Source: Linnemannia schmuckeri
Lineage: Eukaryota > Mortierellomycota > Mortierellomycetes > Mortierellales > Mortierellaceae
Assembly (NCBI GenBank): GCA_029449235.1
Contig: JANATG010000020.1
Coordinates: 744,001-808,000, forward strand
Length of the DNA: 64,000 nt
Reading direction: 5' to 3'
Part shown: piece after piece, positions 10,810 to 22,700 of the stretch
Numbering within the stretch: the first letter of the stretch is position 1
How the letters are laid out: every line of letters begins with the position of its first letter
The notes under the pieces: model-generated
What the model saw: only the letters and a program-made list of their open reading frames with translations
Databases searched by the model: none
What the model was told of the DNA's origin: nothing
Made by a program: the position numbers and the translations under genes

Positions 10810-11046
10810 ATGCAGCTAAGCACCGCTTCGTTAATCGCTGTCGTTGGCATGCTCGCCGTTACTCTCACCACTGTCAGCGCTCAGGGAGACCCTGTCTGCA
10901 TCAAGAGATGCGACGAGGCATTCAGCGCACCACTCGGCGACTGCATCCTTGCACACCCTAAGGAGCCCAAGCACCCAGAGCGCAAACAGTGCGTTGGCGA
11001 TGCTCACTACCAGTGGCGCGACTGCCTCGAGAACTGCTATGAATAA
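10810..11046 (+). CDS. Small secreted cysteine-rich protein, CX3C-hairpin family, copy 3 (6 Cys)
   Basis: 78 aa, single exon. The signal peptide is MQLSTASLIAVVGMLAVTL, with cleavage likely after VSA (~24). The mature part of about 54 aa is essentially one module: CIKRC, x10, C, x15, C, x10, CLENC. The loop is one residue longer than in the other copies and reads HPKEPKHPERK, matching their Pro/Lys/Arg turn. A longer frame starts at 10609 but would bury the signal peptide, so the start at 10810 is chosen. Transcribed in the same direction as copies 1 and 2, which implies tandem duplication and divergence. Confidence 0.8.
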   Translation: MQLSTASLIAVVGMLAVTLTTVSAQGDPVCIKRCDEAFSAPLGDCILAHPKEPKHPERKQCVGDAHYQWRDCLENCYE

Positions 11047-12061
11047 AAGAAATCTACAGCTTTATCAAGCGTTCAGCTCTTTATTTGTCAATCATGAAAG
11101 CTCCAGCCATCGTTACAACTTGGATGCTGCACCTTTCAGCATTGAGCAACCACTTCATCCCCCCTTTTTCCATCCTTTTCACACCGATTTCCAGACAACA
11201 AACTAGAGGTGAATGTAGTAATAAAAAGTATCTTACTGTACAATACTCTCTTCGGTGTGCCCATATATGCTATTGTGCTTGCATACATGCTGGTATGGGT
11301 GACTATATTTCTTTTCCCTCTACTCTGTGATTATGGAGGAGTATTCTACCATTCCTAATTCTTGCAAGAATAACAAAAAACGAACCCCGAGGTGGTTAGG
11401 CTTCACTACTTTTCATTTTGGGAGTAAAAACCCTTAACCACCTTCCTTTTTAGTTTTACGATCCGTTTCGCCACTAACACCAGTTTTTGACCCAGATCCT
11501 CACTGCGTGAGGTCTTCGCGCAACGAAGATTGAAATTGGAAATGGATTTTAACATGTAGGAAGGGGATGTCCGCGATACTAAGAGAGGGGCCCTTGTTAA
11601 GACATTTCTCTGGTTGCAGTCACAGAGAGGAATTTTTTTTTTTTTTTCGCATTAATCCCATATAAAAATTTCGCGATCAAGCGAGCAAGAATCTGTCTGC
11701 TCGCCTATTAGCTTGCACCACTGAATTCGACAATACTAAGGAGAAAGGATATCTTTTTATGCATGCAGGGAAAGGAAAAAGGAAAGATGGTGCGTGTTTT
11801 GGAAGAGGACTATGTTTAGTATCACTGCCGCCGCCAAGGTATGAGAAAATACATTCAAGTTGGCAATCAGATTGTCACCATTCCCTTTGTATCACAAGTC
11901 GACAGTGCGACTTGCTGGTGGTGAATGTTAGCAAAGACATAGCGCGCCAAGTGAAGCGAATGAAAATATAGAAAGCAGACGACATTACGAAAAATAATTA
12001 GCTGTTTTTAATAGTATGGTGATAAGGTGAAAAAATATACAAAATAGTTTCGCAGGTTGCT
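11047..12061. other. Intergenic between the cysteine-rich cluster and the PDI gene
   Basis: About 1 kb lying 3' to both flanking genes (convergent). It holds the copy 3 polyadenylation region and an orphan TATA-like ATATAAAAAT at about 11660 with no recognisable gene after it. Nothing else supported. Confidence 0.45.
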
Positions 12062-14235
12062 CTAATCCTGTTTGATCTCCTTGCCCTCCTTCTCATCCTC
12101 CTTCTTGGCAGAGTTAGGGTCCTCCTTGGGGGCCAAACGTCTCATCATTCCAAGAACCATGGCTGCACCAATGGCAATGGCAATGGTAGGGTGTTGCTGG
12201 TAGAATCGGGCGAAGGGCCTTGTTCGGCTCTGGATCTCACGGAAGGCCTTCTGCACGATTCCGACCTGGGACTTGGGCGTCAAGAGACCAGACTCAATAT
12301 CGGCAATGTGGGCAAGGAGGGCGTCCTTGGCGACGGGAACACGACGACCATCGAATCCGTGGGCGTAATACAACTCCTGGACTCCATTGACAACAAACAC
12401 AGCGGGGAGGGCATCAAGCTCCAAACCATAGGCGCCGCGAACATAGGCCTGCCACTCCTTGGCGTCCAAAATAGCAAAATTGAGGGCGTTGCCCAAGACG
12501 TCATGCTGCGCGTTGCCCAAGACATCACGATGCGCGTTGGACTCGGCGTTGGCCATGTAGTATGAGAGGGCAGTCTCGATCAATTCCTTGCGGGCAGCAG
12601 CAGTATCGGTACTGCTGGGGTCAAAGAGACCGAGAGCAATCCAGCCCTTGGTTTGAAGGAACGAGCCGACGTTGGTGCCGTCGAGGGTGAGGACCAAGGG
12701 TTGCTGGACCTCCTTGATCCAGGCCTTCACAGCGTCAGCGTCGGTCAAGGATCCTTCGTATGTGATTTGGCGGTTATCCTTCAAGACAGTCAACGAAGGG
12801 GTCGAAACACCGAGGCTCTTGGCGACTGCGGGGTCGTTGGATCCGTATAAGCCGATCTGTCTGTAAAAGATCTGGGACTGACGGTCGATCAGGGCGTTGA
12901 CCTCAGCGCTGGTGTTGTCATCGTGTGTGTAGATGTAAGTGACATCCTTTGATCCCTTGATATCGTTAAGGGCTTCCAAGGTGACAGGCTTGATCGAAGG
13001 ACTTCAATTTAAAAGAATACTTGGTGAGCCTGTGTTCATTTACAACCGTATATATAAGATAGCCAGTGAGAAGAATTTCAGCAACTTACACGATGGCCTC
13101 AAGGGCGAATTCGGCAAAGGCGGGGCCGGACCGGAAGCCATTGTACTCAATAGTCTCGCCAAACTGATGGAGCTTGATAGTGGGGTAACCACGAATCCTC
13201 TGGTGGTAGCAAATCTCCTGGTTGACTGTACAGTCGACCTTGGCGACGTTGACTTTGTCCTTCAAATGCTCAGCGAGTTCGTCCCAGACGGGGGCCAATG
13301 CCTGGCAGTGTCCGCACCAAGGGGCATAGTATTCAATCAACCAAGGGCCGAACGGGGTTCTGCTGGCGTAGGTCTCGGTGTTCAAATTGATGACCTTGCC
13401 CAATGCGTTCACTCTGATCTCGGGGAGTTCCTCGAGCTTGACATCCTTAGCCACCTCAATGTATTCTGAAGCCATAGCACTGACAAAGTCATCCAAGGCA
13501 TTGTACGATCTAGACTTTGAATACTTTGCGACCTGCTCGCCCCTGTGGTAACTGTGTAAAGGATGATCCGCGATATTGACGCTAATGTTAGTTACAAGTT
13601 GATTGACCAAGTATAAAGTAAAATATCCATGACACAAGTTGGTAAAAAATGAAGGATGAGTGGTTTTGGACCTACAGCTTCATGGTAGGGTAGGAGACGA
13701 CCTCGTTGTCTTCGCACAGATCAGCCTGAGCCACGCAGTCGACCTCAGCAAACTTGAATCCGACGGTGCGTTGCCAGTCCTTGTGCTCTACTGCCAGCCT
13801 TTCCCATGTTGATTCTATTTCCAAGAAAGAGACGAGGTTTAAACATGTCAGTCTATTGTTTGCTTGTTGGCTTTCCTCAATATATGCCTGTTCTGGAACT
13901 AAAGTAATTGAAATTACCGAGCTTCTGGCTGTGAACACAGTCAGGGGAGTAGTACTTGACGAAACTGTAAAACAAAGGGAGGTATCAACGACAAACGGAG
14001 TTGTTGTTGGTTAGCATCTGCAAGGTGTATGACCAAAGAAGAATCGAAACTTTCGGGGATGAGAAATAAAAAGGTAAGAGACAGGTGGAATTACGACTTA
14101 CGTTGTGCCGGTAGCAATGGCAGCGTCAAAGTCTGCGGATGTGAGACTCTTGGAGGCAGCGGATGCCTCGGCGGTCTGGAAGGATGAACATGCGGCGATG
14201 GCCAGAGCAGCGGAGAGGATGCCACGGACGAACAT
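12062..14235 (-). CDS. Membrane-anchored protein disulfide isomerase (TMX3/Eps1-like)
   Basis: Five exons on the minus strand (14235-14102, 13964-13918, 13814-13676, 13551-13090, 13001-12062) give 573 aa. It starts with a signal peptide (MFVRGILSAALAIAACSS). The first thioredoxin domain has the atypical site SPDCVHS (C54, no second Cys). The second has the classical APWCGHC (C186, C189) followed by GYPTIKL. Two further domains without CXXC follow, then a single membrane span (IAIAIGAAMVLGMM, ~535-548) and a charged cytosolic tail. This order fits TMX3 or yeast Eps1-type ER oxidoreductases, which act on secretory proteins. The tail ends EIKQD, not a clear KKXX. An 8-residue tandem duplication (DVLGNAQH, then DVLGNALN) lies near 12485-12535. 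It converges with the disulfide-rich secreted-protein cluster; a functional link is conjecture. Confidence 0.88.
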
Positions 14236-15055
14236 TAGAGGATATTATAGAGGTGAGAGAAAGAAAGGAAGGAGAAAGGGTAAGGGAGAATGGTCGAAGG
14301 AAGAAGGAAGGCGAGAGAAGGAGGTGAGGGTGAAGGGTTGGAGGGTCAACGAAGGAACAAAGAAAAAGAGGAAGAAAGGAAGAAGTAGGAAGAAGGAGAG
14401 GAAAGGAAGGAAGTAGACTCTCAGAGGAAAGAAAGTTTTGCTTCTCACGGATGAAATTCACACACACAAGCGTACACGCGAGTTTGTTTCTTTTCTGTCT
14501 TTTCTTTCTTATTCCTCTTGTTGCGGTTGCTCTTAATGGTCCACTCTTGTCCTCGTTCAATTGGACGAGCCCACATCCTCTGTCTGTGTGTGTGTGTGTA
14601 GCCACACAACCACTTGAGAAGAAAGAAGAAAGATGATCAGTCAGGCACAAAGTGTGCAAGATTTGTTGAGAAAGTGCTCTCAACCTAAAGTATTTTCCAA
14701 CAGCCAGCAGAAGCTGAAAGGGAAAAAAAAAAAAGAACAAAAGGAAAAGACGAGAAAGAAATTTGGCCCACAGAGAAGCACACGCACACCATCGACGGTG
14801 TGCAAAACACTACACCAATGGCAGGCAAGGGAAGATCGAGGCTGACTGGACGGGTGCCGATTGGTTGGTGTTAAAGTTCTTCAAAAGTCTATTAAGGGGA
14901 CAGCACACATTCACATTTCACTCATGGCCCAGAGCTATTACTATTTTTGCTTTGTGGTTAGTCTGGACAAGCCAAGTTTAGGAAGAAAACCCTTTTGCAG
15001 ATTCGTCCCACGGAACCCTCGCCGACAACTACCGACGCCGCCTTTTTCTTTTTTT

Positions 15056-15088
<33 letters not shown>

Positions 15089-15113
15089 ATTTTCTCTTTC
15101 GACGAGAGTGGAC
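14236..15113. promoter_or_regulatory. Divergent intergenic region with long T tract
   Basis: About 880 bp shared by the PDI and SMG8 promoters. It has a purine-rich half (14250-14420) and, just before the SMG8 start, an uninterrupted run of 30 T at 15058-15087. Open frames here are low-complexity Phe/Leu or Lys runs and are not genes. Confidence 0.5.
15058..15087. repeat. Poly(T) tract, 30 nt
   Basis: Uninterrupted T run ending 26 bp before the SMG8 start codon. Such dA:dT tracts often keep promoters nucleosome-poor; length may vary between isolates or reads. Confidence 0.8.
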
Positions 15114-18100
15114 ATGCAGCCACCGCCGCACCAGGAGTCGACGCCCCGACAACAACAGCAGCAACGAGATCACTCTAATACATCAACATCAGCAACAGCA
15201 AAAATCCCTGCCTCAGCCTCACCTGCGCGCCATGGGCAAGCAGATTCCCATGGAGACACAGAGCTCTCATCTACCGGAACCAACTTCCGTGTGGCCTCTT
15301 TAGCCTCGTCAGAACATCAGTCGACAAACCTACAGCCCTTCCATACCCGCTCAACACCCCTTGCACAAAATAACTTACGCACCACCACAAGTTCTAATGG
15401 AAACAGCGCCAACAAAGTCAGCGCCGACAGAGCAACAGCTGGTAGTGCTAATACAGCGGCAGCAGCCATGGGCGACGGGATTATCAACCAGTCCATGAAA
15501 GAAGATCTTGACAGTAAGCCTACATAGGCTCGTTGATTTTCACAATATCTATATATCACCCAGTCCTTTTTTAAAAAACTCGCAGACTGATAGTCCTTTG
15601 TCTACCTCTCACCGGCCTGGACCTATGCATCACGCCTTAGATTGGACCATGGCACTTGGACTTACGCCTGGACTTCCGGTTCATGTTGTTGGATTCTTTG
15701 GACACTGCAGAGATCTCTCTATGTTTGAACGCGTCACACCAGCTGTCAGGAGGAAAGACGGCACCTACGTGACATCGTCCTGCATTGGATCCTTTGAAGA
15801 TGACGAGCGGATGCCAGTTTATTACGATGGTTGCCGTGATTCGTCAGAGAACCGACTCAAATCAGAGCAGGGAGCAGAAGTTCGGAATGGAGGTTGGACC
15901 CTAGGCCTTGGTGACCAGAAAACGGTAACTTTAGACTGTGCTACACAATTCTGTTGTATTTGCACAATGTAAAAAGATATTTTACAAGTTTGTCAAGGTG
16001 GCTAATGCCAAGGTTACTTTCGTTCCAATACCACACGATAGACAGGCGATATTCACTTGTTCGTAGACCGAGCAAAGAACACGCTCATGCTCCAGCACGC
16101 ATATCTCTATGATACTCAGGAGATGCTGTCTGTTTGTCAAGAATCTGCGGACGCGGCCACAAAGGATGTACGTCAAGTGCTTATCAGACTGAAATCAACC
16201 AAGTGCTCATTTAATTGACACACAAGCTAACCTTCATTGTTTTTCCTAATAACTTCCATTATTAGAGAACAACTTTGATGAAGTGGATGCACGACCAGGA
16301 ATACGAGAGTCATCGGGCATTGCTGTTCTTGTTTCTCGTTTCGCACGTTGTCGTGGTATGTACAACACTGGTCCTTGTTTGCATTCTACTCGTCTAGAAA
16401 TTGTATGGCCTTGTTATTGACTTTGTGATATAAACTGTCTCTGCTCCATTAGCATACCTCACCAGACATGAACTTGGATTCACGAATGATTTCAATACTG
16501 GCGGCACTTTCAACCATCAAGCGGCAGATGCTGCAAGAGCTAGACAGATTCATGGCGATATGTTGGGATCGAATCGGAGTACCACCTCCAGACCACGAAC
16601 GCAATCAATCAGACAATGGTGGTGGTGGACGTGGATCAAACCCCTTGGCCAACATTTTGACGCCAGGACGATGTGTACCTGTGTTGATCTTTGTGATCGA
16701 AAGGGTGCCTATCATCGCGCCCTGGCACGAGGCTGGAGCAAGCGAAAACCAGATTGTCGAAGTTAGTTCCGTCCAATGCTGAACTGTTTCCATATGTATT
16801 CAGCCCTCTATGTTAGCAGTCAATTAACCTTGGAGCGCTCTTTTCGAACAATCCGCAACATAGCAATTGAAACATCACCTACTCAAGAAATCAGTGGATG
16901 CCATGCAAACTAGGCTAAGATATCTGTTCAGAGCATGCCGACTCATCCAAAGCATGGATTCTTCAGCAGGAGCATTTGACGGGTAGATTGCATTGAAACT
17001 AGGATTCGCGATGAGAACATCGACAAAAAAAGAACGGTTGATAATGCAGTCGATTAACATCACATCTTGCATTTTTTTTTTCGACTCTAGGCGTCAACTT
17101 TTCGTTTTGCCAAGCCCATCATCAACCCCTTTTGTACACGTCATCCCCCACTTCATTGGACAGGTGGAACTTCCCGAAGCATTGTTGGACTATTCTCACG
17201 ACAACGGAAACGAAACATTGGACCCTGCAACTGCTGTCATGCGACAGAGGATGAGATCTACTGCTGGTGGGTCTCAGCCGTCTAAAAAGCAGGGATCGAG
17301 CGCCAAGTTAGAGTCTAACAAGTCACATCGAGAGAAAACAGGAACTCGTTCCTCGGCAGACGAGAGCAATCGCACTCTTGGAAATCCAACCTTGCGGGAG
17401 ATCTATGATGCAGTCGTTCAAGCGAGGGACCAGCCTCTGTCAGGGACCACAGACATTGGAGGCAGGTCAGCGACCGACGGCACTTCACGGTTGTCACTTG
17501 GCGGTCTTTATCTAGATTATTCTGGACCGTTGCTCAGGCAATTTGTTGACGGATGGTTGAAGAATGTGACAAACCCAGGAGGATATGGAAATATCATAGG
17601 AAGGCGGCACATTGGAGCAGTCGAAGTAAGTTCTGTGCCTGAGATTGCGCGGAAGAACAAACACAAAAAAAAATGTCTTGGCATTTCTTATTGTTTTGTT
17701 CGAGAGGGTATTGGAAGATGAGCCAATGAACATGATCGTAGGCTCAAACATTAACTTTTAATCTCCAAAATGGTAATTGGTCTAGGTCCCTTCGTCTCAG
17801 CAGTGGCTGGCAGGATACTTGGGAGTGTGTGAGGCGTTGGGCATTACATCGATCAATTCACCCGGGATAAACAGCAAGTCGACACACAGGAAGAGTAGTA
17901 CAGCGCCTTCTCAAAAACAGGATGATTTCGATACAGATGAATCTATCAGCAGCAAGCTCCAGAGCGTGAGCATTGGCGGAGGCACAAACGGGAATAGCAA
18001 CGGAGGAGGAGGAGGAGGAGTGGGGGGAGAAGCAGTGCGGGAGAAAGGTCCCCGACGAGGCGGAAAAAAATATTCGTTGCGGTGCGCCCATCTAGTCCAA

Positions 18101-18675
18101 AAGAAGATTCAGGACTTTGTCCAGACCGACGAGGTCATGGAGGAACTGTAAGTGTCTTTTCTTTCTATCGATGAGCGTTCCTTTTACCTTCTACGGGAAA
18201 ACGCTATCAAACACAATCCTCGTGTAATCGCTTTTTCAATGTTGAACTGCGGGTATGTATTCACTTTTGTTCATCTCTGCTTGTTGTCGACAACAATACA
18301 ATTCAATCAAATCTAGATATGGTCAAAAGCCCGAACTGGCTGCCACAAGGGCTCACTCTGAACGCTATCATCAACTCAAAGTAAGCAGACACATTGGCAA
18401 CAATAATTATGCATGCAAGAGATGAAAAAAAGGGATAGAGGAGGGTGAGCTTGTCAACAATGAGGGGTTTTTATGATTGGCTAGGATAAAATTGCCTCAC
18501 TTTTTGACAGCTTGACAGACCTGCCAACCTCAACGGTACGCACAGAGAAAGAGAGAGAGTGCCAGGATTAGCAAAGAAAACTTCCTTTTTTGTCATGGAT
18601 GCTGATGCTGAACCTTCTTTTTCGTAGGCCGACCAGGCAACCAAGCTGTTCAACTCCTTGGCATACCGACGATGA
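15114..18675 (+). CDS. SMG8: Nonsense-mediated mRNA decay factor SMG8-like, C-terminally short
   Basis: Eleven exons keep one frame: 15114-15513, 15641-15924, 16042-16167, 16266-16355, 16453-16761, 16864-16982, 17091-17625, 17786-18147, 18317-18380, 18485-18535, 18628-18675; 795 aa. SMG8 binds SMG9 and the SMG1 kinase, restraining UPF1 phosphorylation. After a Gln/Ser/Thr-rich N-terminus of ~130 aa come family blocks: LPVHVVGFFGHC, GDIHLFVDRAKNTLML, RALLFLFLVSHVVVHTSPDM, GRCVPVLIFVIERVP, RLRYLFRACRLI and RQLFVLPSPSSTPFV. Human SMG8 is near 990 aa with a long conserved C-terminal half. Here translation stops at AYRR soon after the middle region, and no further exons were found before 19755. 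The exon 2 acceptor (15641) is set by reading phase and is the least certain junction. Confidence 0.82.
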
Positions 18676-19754
18676 CAAACAACATGAGCCCCTTACAGCT
18701 GCGACATTTACACCAACAAACAACAAAACCTGTGATTGGTTCGACAAACAAGTACCTTTTCGCTTCCTCCTCCCTTACAAAGGCAAAGGCAAAGGCAAAA
18801 AGGGATCAATAACTCCTTTGAAGGAGGGAGGCGTGGTAGTTTGAAGGATCAAACCCGTCGGTTGTTGTTTTTATCCACTTTTTTTGTAATGCGTTGGAGG
18901 ATGCCAAGATCATTGTGTTTCGCAGCATTTGAGAACCTTTTTTCTTTCTTTTCGCCACCACCACCAGCGCTTGCCAGGTCAGTCTGTCAATCTGCCGCGC
19001 AATTAGCAGAGAATGAGGGTCTACAGTTTATCCGACCTGGAAGGAGGTTGTGGTGGTGTGCCTTTCCATCCATCGCCTAGCACATTTTGCTAGCAGCAGT
19101 TGTGCAGTCTCTTTTTTGTTGTTTTGTTGAATGTAATTTTTTCTCTCTCTTTTTTTTTTTTTTTTTATGAGCGACGGCGAGCCGGGAGATGAAGTCCACA
19201 CCTTTCAGGGAGCTGGTAGACAGTTCATGCTCGTGATTTTTGCTAGCCCTTTCCCAGAATGAAGAATAATAAAGAAGCCCTTGGAAGGCCAAGCTCTTAA
19301 CAATAGGACGGCGCTGCACTTAAGAAATGGAGTGACGCTCTAACTCCACGAAAACAACGAGCATGGGCAGCTCTTTTTCCAAATCAAGACATGAAGGGTC
19401 TTTGGTCACCCCTTTCTTGCTCTCTTGGCCAACACATTTCGCAGACTGACAAGCCTTGGCGTGACTGCTCTGTAATGCCAAGAACGAAATCGATATAAAA
19501 AGGAGCGCCGCCTTTTCTCACCTTCTATTCTTCTTCCCTCTCAACTTCTCCTACTCTCTCTGTTTCTATCTACGCTACGTTACTTCATACCGCGAGACTA
19601 TTCTCAGCTTTTATTCTTCTTCTTTTCTCTCTCTCCCTCCTCCTACTACTTCCCTTTTCCCTCTTCACTCTCGGCTCACTTCCTTTCCCTCTCGCTCACT
19701 CCCTAACTTACTCTTTCTCACGCTCCTCTTTTAACGACTTTTTTCTTCCCCACT
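18676..19754. other. Intergenic, promoter of the PB1-UBA gene
   Basis: About 1.08 kb. 18680-19320 was searched for a missing SMG8 C-terminal half and no exon with family blocks was found. 19494-19754 is a TATA-led, extremely pyrimidine-rich leader. Confidence 0.5.
19494..19502 (+). promoter_or_regulatory. TATA box of the PB1-UBA gene
   Basis: TATAAAAAG lies about 255 bp upstream of the ATG at 19755. It is followed by a long CT-rich initiator/leader region (19520-19740), the usual layout for strongly expressed fungal genes. Confidence 0.5.
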
Positions 19755-22700
19755 ATGTCCGACGCCCAGAACCTCAGCCCCTGCAAGGTCAACTTTAATG
19801 GTGCCCTCCGCCGATTCCTGATTGCCCGTCCTGCCATCTGGTCCGACTTTGAGCACAAGGTATACGTCGTCCCACTTCCGTGCGTTTGTGCTCGTCCTAG
19901 GCCTTCTCCGCCTTGCGTCGTTGTCGAGTAATCGCCAAGAGGCGATCATGTGACTGCGATTCTTGGCTTGGCATAGAATTGAGCAAACGCCACCAATACT
20001 TGTTTATTGCTCGTTTGCTTTGTCTCGCTCTGCTTTTGTTCATTTCTGGCATGTTGTATGATGCTTCTCTCTTTACTATGAATGGCCATGTTTGTTAACT
20101 ATTTCTTCTCCATCTCTATTGTCTTCTTGTCTTCTTTCCAATAATTAGCTCCGCAACATCTATAGCCTGCCTGCCTCGGCTGTCATTGACGTCCAGTACA
20201 AGGACGAGGAGGGCGATGTCATCTCCCTCAACACTGACAGCGAGCTCGAGGACGTCCTCGCCATGCACGCTCTCTTCACCCAGATCGCACCCGTCAGATT
20301 TGATGTCCTTCTCAGATCCGGTCAAGATCTCCCTGCTCCCGACACTATCAACACCACCGCTGTTGATGCTACGGTTGAGCCTTACAATATCATCCAACCT
20401 GCCGAGCCCCAGCCTCAGCCCCAGATCCAGCGTGAGCGCTCCAACACCGTCACTTCTGAAATCAGCAGCGATGATGGATCCTTGATCGAATTCGAGGAGG
20501 CTCAGGAGACTGCTACATCGACCGAGTCTACCTTGAACCAGCCTATCGCTTACCCTCAGGAAGATCTCTATGAGGCTACACTTCGCCAGGAGCAGGAAAT
20601 GATGGAGACGCAAAAGCTTCAGACTCCTATCTTCCCCAGCTCTGTTACTTCAGACGACACCACCATGGATCTCGAGGAAACTATCAAGGATGAGGCTACT
20701 CAGAAGTCTACATCTAGACGGTCCTCCAAGTCTTCAAGCCCCGCTATGGTCCCTGTCGCCGAATTTGAGGCTCTCCGCATGGACTCTGCAGCTGAGGTCA
20801 TGGACTCGATTGTCGCCTCTGCTATCGAGCAGCATGCCCAGGATGTTGCTGCTGCTGTTCAGGCCCACAGTGAATCTGAGGATGATAATGATGGTCATGC
20901 CGACCCTGCTGAGCCTGAAATCATAGAGCCATCCGTCCCTCACGGTGACCGTGCTCTGATCGAACAGTTCAAGATGTTGATCCGGGAGTTCCAGCACGTC
21001 ATCCAGAACAACCCTCAGCTGGTCACCATCGCTGGCAGCATCATGAACAAAATCATGTCCAATGTTCAAGTGAACGTCGAATCATTTGCCAATTATCTCC
21101 AGGAGGCTGCTCGCAACGCCCAAGCCTCCGCCGAGGAGGCTGCCGCCAGTGCCCACGAGGCCGCTGCTGAGGCAACTCGCTCGTGCCCCTTTGGCGGTTC
21201 GGGATCCGAGAACCCTTTCCTGTCGAACCCTTTCTTTGCCCACCACTACCGCGGTCGGTTCGGTGGTCGTCGCGGACATGAGGATCCCTTCTCTGGATGC
21301 CAACACAACGAAACTGGCGATTCCTCTGATCATTCTCATCATCATGGCCACCACCATGGCCATCACCGCGGTGGTCGTGGCGGTTTCGGTGGTTTCGGTG
21401 GTCGCGGTGGCCGTGGTGGTTGCTTGGGTCGAGGAGCTGGACAGCAGTGGGGCTTTGGCTCTTTCTTCCCTCCTATGCCTCCTATGCCTCACATGCCCAA
21501 CATGCCTGCTATGCCCGCAATGCCTGCAATGCCCCCCATGCCCTCCATGCCCGGTATGCCTGGTATGTTCCCTTCTGAGGGCACCTCTGTCCCCAATAGC
21601 AAGCCCTCGCCATTCTCTGGAGGATTCCCATTCCACTTTGGTACCCCTGGTAGCTGCAAGAGAGGAAACAATTTCCGCTTCAGAGGCGACCGCCCTACTG
21701 CCTGCGACACCGAGTCCTCTGAGAAGAAGCACAGCTTTTACTCCGAGAAGAAAGGCAAGGGCACATCCTCATCCTCATCCGATGAGGCTGCAGCCGCCCA
21801 ACAACAAGGCGAGCCGTCCTCTTCAGTTCAACAGCATCCTCAGATGACCGAGATTGGAAACGGTTGGACCTGGACTTTGCTCCCCGACGAAACCGCTAGT
21901 GCCGCCGACCCTAACGCAGAGCCTTCATCGTCGTCTTCTTCTCGTCCCAAATACGGCTGGGTCTGGAACGGTGGCGAGAACGGTGATGCCGAGAACCCCG
22001 ATCCTGCCCCCATCTACGTCGAGTCTGGCGATGAAGAGATGGCTGAGCCCTCCACGCAGGATGGACCTCAGGGCGCGTTTGACTTTGGTCGACGTGGAGG
22101 TCGTGGTGGTCGCGGTCGCGGTGGATTTGCCTTCTTCCGTGGTCGTGGCGGTCACCGCGGCAGTCATCCCTTTGCATTCCACCCTCATGGTCCTGGACCT
22201 CATATCCATCATGGCCTCGAGCACGGTCACGGTCATACCCATGCTTATGCTCAACACCACCACCATCACGATCATCACCGCCACCACCGTCGACACTCTG
22301 GATCCAAGTCTGATGAGGAGGGCCATAACGAGTCTGGATCCGATGAAAGGCTGAAGCGCCGCCAGACCTTCCACGAGCAGCGCCGAGCTCATGAAGAGCA
22401 GCGTCAGGCCCGCGCAGAGCAACTTCAAACCCAAGAGGAGCAGCGCAAGGTCCAGGAAGATCAGCGTAAAATCCAAGAAGAACAGAGACGTGTCCAAGAG
22501 CAACAGCGCCGTGAGGCTCGTGCACCCATTGGAGGCGGAAGTCTTGCAGGCATTTGGCCAACTACTCCCGCTGCTCCCGCTTCTCCTGCTATCCCTGCTG
22601 CTCTTGCTGCTCCTTCAACCCCTGCTGCCGCTGCAGCACCACCAGCTTTGGACATCAGCAACGAGTTCAGGAACGAGATCCGGATGTTGACGAACATGGG

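Noticed and set aside
11759..11971. Possible fourth member of the cysteine-rich cluster after an orphan TATA-like box
   Set aside because: The frame has scattered Cys but no signal peptide and none of the fixed spacing.
14126..14740. Long minus-strand open frame upstream of the PDI gene
   Set aside because: Composition is runs of Phe, Leu, Ser and Pro from a simple-sequence promoter; it overlaps the PDI first exon in another frame.
15586..15640. Alternative SMG8 exon 2 start at 15586 after CGCAG
   Set aside because: It is out of phase with the GTAAGC donor at 15514 (a TGA appears at once); the acceptor at 15640 restores phase and keeps family blocks.
20116..22561. Several long open frames antisense to the PB1-UBA gene
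   Set aside because: They are shadows of a GC-rich, repetitive coding exon; the sense strand has PB1 and UBA domains.
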